From the NCBI GenBank assembly GCA_036346275.1, contig CM070722.1:19367336-19431335 (forward strand): DNA of 64,000 bases, in the 5' to 3' direction. The DNA comes from Otatea glauca. Its lineage: Eukaryota > Streptophyta > Magnoliopsida > Poales > Poaceae. The notes under the pieces were generated by a model. The model saw only the letters and a program-made list of their open reading frames with translations, was not told the origin of the DNA and made no database searches. Position numbers and translations under genes: made by a program. Shown in pieces: positions 58,486 to 64,000 of this stretch (position 1 is the stretch's first letter; each line of letters opens with the position of its first letter).

Positions 58486-60631
58486 ATGGGCAGAAGGTGG
58501 ATGTATGACACGGACCGTTGCGGCGTAGAGTACTTTAATAGTGTGACTTGTTTTGTAAACGCAGCTGCGGCGCACAAGTCGAAGAATCTGGCGAACTATA
58601 TGTGTTGTCCATGCGTTAATTGCAAAAATGAGAAGTTATTTTCTACCATAGAGTCGATACGTGCACACTTACTTCAAAGGGGTTTCAAGGCTGGCTATAC
58701 CTGTTGGACCGAGCACAGTGAATATGAGATTGTACATGAAGGGCAACACATTGGTGAAGATGACGGAGACAACGATATGACAGCGGTCGAAGATACGTTT
58801 GTCGATAGCCACGACGACGAACTGGATCAAATGTTGCGTGATGGGGAGGGGGACTTCACGAGTGAAAGAGAGTTTCAAAAGTTCCAGCGTATGGTAGAGG
58901 ACTCCACAACACCATTGTACCCGGGCTGCAAAGAGGAGCAAAAAAAAACTGCATACCGTGCTTGCACTACTGTAGTTGAAGGCAAGCAATGGTTGGTCCG
59001 ATAAGAGCTTCACTGAGCTATTATGTCTCTTGGGGGACTTGCTTCCAGAGGGTAACGTATTGCCTAAAACTACGTACCAGGCCAAACAGGTTGTCTGCCC
59101 GTTGGGACTAGAAGTACAAAAAATAGACGCATGTCCAAACGATTGCATGTTGTATCGCAATGAGTTTGCAGACTTGGATGCCTGTGCTATATGCAAAGCA
59201 AAGCTGTATAAGGGCAACGATGATATCCATAACGACGATGTCGGGGTGGAGCATAAGAAGAAGAGATCACCCATAAGGTGGTGTGGTATTTCCCTATAAT
59301 CCCCCGTCTGAAGCGATTGTTTGTGAACAAAAGGCATGCCCAATTGCTACGATGGTAAGCCGAAAAGCGTAAGAAGGATGGAATGCTCAGACACCTTGCT
59401 AATTTTGTGCAATAGAGGAACATCGATAGAAAATATAAGAAGCACTTTGCATATGATGTGGGGAATATAAGGTTCGGGTTGAGTACGGATGGGATGAATC
59501 CTTTCGGCAACATGAGTAGTCGTCACAGTACTTGGCCGGTGACTCTATGTATCTACAACCTTCCTCCTTGGCTTTGTATGAAGTGGAAGTACATTATGAT
59601 GCCACTACTGATCCAAGGGCCTAGGCAACCTGGCAACGATATCGATGTGTAACTCGAACCATTGGTTGAAGATCTTCTAATATTGTGGAACAATGGAGTA
59701 CGTGTGTGGGATGAGTACAAAAGAGAGAACTTTATCCTACACGCATTGTTGTTCATAACCATTAATGATTACCCTGCCCTTGGTAGCCTGTCGGGACAAA
59801 CGACAAAAGGGTTCAACGGATGCGTCCAGTGCTTAGATGATACAGTCAGCCGGTGGCTGAAGAACTGTCGAAAAATGGCTTACATACGACATCGTAGGTT
59901 CCTTCGCAAAGATCACCCATACCGCAATAATAAGAGAGCTTTTGACGGGACAAAGAAGACTGCCTTAGCTTCGAAGAATCGCACTGGGAAATAGATATTT
60001 GCGGTCGTAAAGGATCTTCATATTATTCAAGGAAAGGGAGCCGGCAGTACATCTATCCCGAGTTCCTATGATAAGGCTCCTTTGTGGAAAAAGAGATCAG
60101 TATTTTGGGTCCTACCTTATTGGCAACACCTGGAAGTTCAACACGCAATCGACATCATGCACATAGAGAAGAACGTGTGTCACAGCTTGCTTGGTATCTT
60201 ACTGGATATACCTGGCAAAACAAAAGATACCCTCCACGCACGGATGGACCTTGAAGATATGAAACTCAGGAAGGAGCTGCATCACGAAGACATGGATATA
60301 GGCAAAAAGTACCTTCCCGCAGCCTGCTACACTCTGAGCAAGAAAGAAAAAATTAGCGTGTGCGAATGCTTGCACAGAGTCAAAGTTCCGTCTGGTTACT
60401 CTGCCAACATAAAGAGACTAGTCTCAATGAAAGACTTAAAATTAATTGGCATGAAGTCTCCCGATTGCCACGTGATGATGACACAGATGCTTCCAATTGC
60501 AATTAGGGGTGTTCTGCCAGAGAAAGTCTGAGACCCAATTATAAAGTTGTGTTCATTCTTCAATGCGATTTCGCAGAAGGCCATCGATCCGTTAAAACTA
60601 GATAAGCTGCAGGAAGACGTGGTCCACACTC
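58486..60631 (+). pseudogene. CACTA transposase (TNP2) copy 1, decayed and truncated
   Basis: The ATG follows an acceptor-like TTGTAG. Residues 1-90 form the transposase-associated domain (MGRRWMYDTDR, CPCVNCKN, HLLQRGFKAGYTCW). After frameshifts near 58,975 and 59,290 come SDKSFTELLCLLGDLLPEGN, CPNDCMLYRNEF and C.ICKA. The TNP2 core follows (LSTDGMNPFGNMSSRHSTWP, QGPRQPGNDIDV, FNGCVQC, DIMHIEKNVCHSLLG). In-frame stops are at W*A near 59,357, Q*R near 59,413, V*L near 59,650, K*I near 59,992 and V*D near 60,530. The last is TGA where copy 2 has CGA. The reading ends at 60,631 where LTR-D starts. Confidence 0.88.
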
Positions 60632-63600
60632 TGTAACACCCTGAAATTTACTCTAATTAAAATTTTGGAGTATTTTTGATTTTTGAGAATTTCTGAGAAT
60701 TTATTTGAATTTAAATGGATTTATTAATTTTTGACCTTTCTTGAATTTCATTAAATTCGTACAAAGGTTTATACAAAGTTTTATTGGAAATATTTTATCT
60801 GAGTTTTAAATATTCCAAAATATTTTCCAGAATTTTTATGGATTTTTCTGGGTATTTTTGCTATTTATTTTGTCTTTGTTTATTTATCCGAATTATTTTA
60901 ATTCGAAAATGTATTAAAAAAAATTGGATGAATAGTGTTTGGGCCGAAACCCTTCGGTCCGGCCCAAATCAGCCCGCGCGCCGTCAGCCCGCGCAACCGC
61001 TTTGCCGAAACCCTAGCCACCGCGCAATCGAGCCATCGGATCGAGATCCAACGGTCACCGTTGCGCCGCGTCGCCCGCAAACGTGCGCCATCGGATCGTC
61101 GCTGCTTTGACGGCCGTGATGGAGCCACATCGGTCCGACCGGGCATAATCGCCGGAGTTAACTCCGCCGAGCGTTTCCGCTCGTTTCGCCGGTGTTTGCA
61201 CGCACGTCGAGGCTCCTTTTAAAGTGTCGGTTGCTGCGCCGTGTAGAGCTCTTCTCGCCGCTCCTTTTAGACTCTTTGCACGCACACCGAGACCTTCTCT
61301 AGCGCCCGTGTGAGCTCGCCGTAGTTGTTCTCTCGCTCCGCCGTCGTCCTTGCTTCGTTCTGCCGTCACCGGTTCATCTCCGCCGCTACCGAGGTCACCG
61401 GAGTACCGATCTCGCCGAGACACGTCGAACACGCCACTTCTTCACGCCGGGAATGCTCTGCAACGCCGCTGACGTCCTCGTCTTCCTCAGCTCCGAAGCC
61501 TCTTCTTCTTTGCCGCCGTCAACCTCGTCGAACCTCGCCGATCGTTCGATCTTCATCGCACCGTGTAGGTGAGTCCACGTAGCCCTTCTCTGTTTTACGT
61601 TTGGATTAGATCGTAGCCGTTAAATCCGTGATGTGCGGCGTAGATTAGATCTGGATATTAGGTCTTTTAGTAGATCTTAGCCGTTAGATCTGCGGTGGAC
61701 GCTTGAGATTGTGCCACGTTTCCTTGTGCACAGTAAACCGCTTCGGTAATCTGCACCGTCGGATTAGATCTAAACGGTAGAATCTAGATCCGGGTTGCCC
61801 TAAGGATCCGCACCGTTCAGATTTGAACGTGCGGCGGTGATGGCACCGTACCCTCGCCGAATCGTGCGTAGACGCGTGTGCGCGTTGACCGGGGCGGAGA
61901 TCAGATCCGACCGTTGCTTTTGGGCGCACCGCTGTGATCTTGCCACGTGGCCGCGCGTGAACCGAGACACCGCCGAACGTGCGCGAGATCCAGCCGTCGG
62001 ATCCGAGAGTCTCGCCGGATGCGCGACGCGTGGAGGCGCAGAACACGATGCGTCGCCGAGTCGGTGCGTGGGATCCAGCCGTTGGATCCGAGCGACCGTC
62101 GGATGCGCGACGTGTGTCGCGTGGATTTGAGGCAGTGCGGTGTGACTCATGAGATCTAACCGTTGATTCAATGAATAGCTTGGATCTTGCCGCGTGGAAG
62201 CACTGTGCTGGTGAACCGAGTCCACGGTAGAACCGATCCGAGCGGTGGACCGAGCCCATAAACCGAGGGGACGTGGCAGTACAAGAAGGCTGCCACGTGT
62301 CATGCTGACGTCATAAATATTTTTTTATATATACAAATATTTCGGCCAAGATTCATTTCGGTGTTGACGTCATCATTAGGTCATGCTGACGTCATAAATC
62401 CCAATTTTTCCGTACAAAAATAATTAAAACAAATCGGATTTTCTGATTTATATTTTATTTAAAACTTTAAAAGGCTATAACTTTTGCATTTTAACTCCGA
62501 TTGAGGTGATTCTTGTCTCTAAAAATTTGTAAAATTGTGCTCTTTTTAATGGTGAATTTTAATTGAATTTTTGAGGTTATATAGTCTACTGTTTTGGTTA
62601 TTTATTACATATGTAATTTTTACGCGTAGATACAAATTTGCCGGAAAGTTTCGAAGAAGAGTTCGTCGCTCAAGATCAAGCTTCGGATCGAGACCAGCAA
62701 CTCTTTGAAGGCAAGTGATGCTTTGATCATTTTGATCCCAGATTTTAAAATGTAATTTATGCTTTGAAATTATGCATGCTAATTTATTTAAAATGAATTC
62801 AAATTAAATTGGGTAATGTAGTTAATCAACCCATATTGTTATTGTCACCATGAAATTATTATCTATATGCCCTAAAATCCTTGTCACCCTAGGATTGATT
62901 GTATTTGTTGGATAATAATATGATGCCAACACGGGAGGCTAGACCGTGAATAGATGCTTAGCATTGCAACGAATCATGAACGATCTTTCGAGAAATACTA
63001 CAATATTGACTAATGAAATATTGAATTTATTTTGAAAGTGGTGTGAAGATGCCACATGATGAGATTGAGGTACGGAGACCTGTGTGGTTCTGTACCGATG
63101 TTGAGTTATTGCTGGCATGTGTTGCACAATAATCAACGGGGTGGGAAATGATTTAGATTGGGGCAAGTGACAAGAGGCTTTGTGCCAGGTGGGCCTGTGT
63201 GGCAATGGGTTGATGAGTGATGTGAGTCTGTGTGCCACTGTTGAGTGTTGGAAGTCTTGCCTTGGTCAGCTAAGGACTTCACCTTGCAAGTCTTTGAACT
63301 GAGTCACCCGTACAACAACATGTCTGATATGGGACAGACCTAGTTGATTAGGGTTCTGATATCTTTCCTTTGATACCTCAGGGTGACAGTACACGGGGGT
63401 GTATCTGTGCGGGGGAGCGCACCTGTGCTACAGCTTGGTGCCCATCCAACGGTGTCGGCTTGTCCTATACTTCGGCTCTGTGTGAGGGGAGTGATGGTGA
63501 AGGCAATACCGGAGAGGTTCATTGGTTAAGATAGAGGTTCCTGAAAGGCTTTGTTGCGGACAATCACCTGTGTGGTGAGCGGCTGTATCTTGTGGGTAAA

Positions 63601-64000
63601 GTGTACAACCTCTGCAGAGTGTCAAATCTATTAGAATAGCCGTGCTCGCGGTATTGAGCATTGCTCGGGGATTACAGTCAAGGGTTAGATCTTCAAAAAT
63701 GAAAATATGGAATGGGTGGCTGTGTGCCAGTGTGAAAATGAATTATTTAGGCTTGGTGCCGAGAATCTTTGAAGAAAAATTGTTTGAAGAACTTAACATT
63801 ATATATAACTGTTTCACTGCTTTTAACCTAAACAAGATGCTAGTTTAAAAATGCTGTTTGATGCAAAAGAACCAAGTAAGCCAATTCTTTGGAATAAGCC
63901 TTGCATGTAGTAATAGCACTGCATTCTGTGCATTACTTGTTGAGTGCCTTAAGTACTCACCCCTCCTTGCCTATCAACCCCAACATCAGTGGAGGAGTCT
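60632..64000 (+). repeat. LTR-D: TGTAACA-type gypsy LTR (plus), continues past the window
   Basis: It begins TGTAACACCCTGAAATTTAC inside the CACTA transposase. It contains a GC-rich block (60,940-62,300) and the group marker TTGATCCCAGATTTTAAAATG near 62,735. TAGCCGTGCTCGCGGT near 63,640 and AAGTACTCACCCC near 63,952 match LTR-B and LTR-C. The open frames inside the GC-rich block (for example 191 aa at 61,684-62,259) have no known domain and are Arg/Ser-rich, as expected from chance frames. The internal part of the element is not in the window. Confidence 0.7.

Larger units (their letters stand above)
56900..60631 (+). mobile_element. CACTA (En/Spm) element copy 1, 5' part; cut by LTR-D
   Basis: It starts with the terminal sequence CACTACTACAGAA at 56,900. 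Subterminal repeats, a TATA box, a repeat-rich leader and a TNP2-type transposase region follow. The bases TAA at 56,897-56,899 would be the left copy of a 3-bp target duplication; the right end lies beyond the window. The element is interrupted at 60,631 by an LTR beginning TGTAACACCC. Confidence 0.88.

Noticed and set aside
61684..62303. Overlapping 191-aa and 167-aa minus-strand frames in LTR-D
   Set aside because: They are Arg/Ser/His-rich frames on opposite or shifted registers created by the repeated GATCC/CGG motifs; no domain.

Overview
The window is nuclear DNA of a grass (Poaceae), inferred from its transposon families: a Ty3/gypsy element of the RIRE2/Tat-like type, a Hopscotch/Retrofit-like Ty1/copia element, Tekay/Del-like chromovirus LTRs that begin TGTAACA, CACTA elements with a TNP2 transposase, a PIF/Harbinger relic and a Stowaway MITE. 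I cannot name the species. No bacterial, organellar, rRNA or tRNA gene is visible.

There is one host gene I would call functional. It is a plastid or mitochondrial MscS-like mechanosensitive channel of the MSL2/3 type, with a non-coding first exon at about 10,470-10,836 and 13 coding exons between 13,320 and 27,469. All splice phases agree and the conceptual protein is 663 aa. The leader carries two very short upstream ORFs, one of them a bare AUG-UGA. Intron 3 of the coding part (15,126-21,631) contains a complete antisense copia element (15,196-20,367) with TG...CA LTRs, a Met-tRNA primer site and the target duplication ATTAC. A Stowaway MITE sits in the last intron.

Left of the gene (1-6,774) is a minus-strand RIRE2-like gypsy element whose gag and pol are readable but shattered by frameshifts. 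Then follows an unrecognised element-like unit (about 7,060-9,190): a TATA box, a broken spliced gene, and arrays of short repeats on both sides. A hAT-like terminal region lies at about 9,343-9,600.

Right of the gene everything is nested transposons. 28,045-30,905 is a minus-strand Tekay-like 3' LTR with the end of its pol. 31,530-32,665 is a gypsy LTR-like fragment. LTR-A (32,666-37,047, minus) interrupts CACTA copy 2 (37,048-39,037). A CACTA-type subterminal array followed by a TATA box comes next (39,281-39,544). A PIF/Harbinger relic (41,121-41,562) and a solo LTR (LTR-C, about 42,790-45,414) follow. LTR-B (46,172-49,976, plus) is interrupted by a truncated chromovirus (49,977-54,602, minus) and resumes to about 56,100. 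A copia gag remnant (56,440-56,899) is interrupted by CACTA copy 1 (56,900-60,631), which is itself cut by LTR-D (60,632 to the window end).

Apart from the channel gene no genes work together here. The interest lies in the order of insertions, in the regulatory look of the channel leader, and in a few repeat structures I could not assign.
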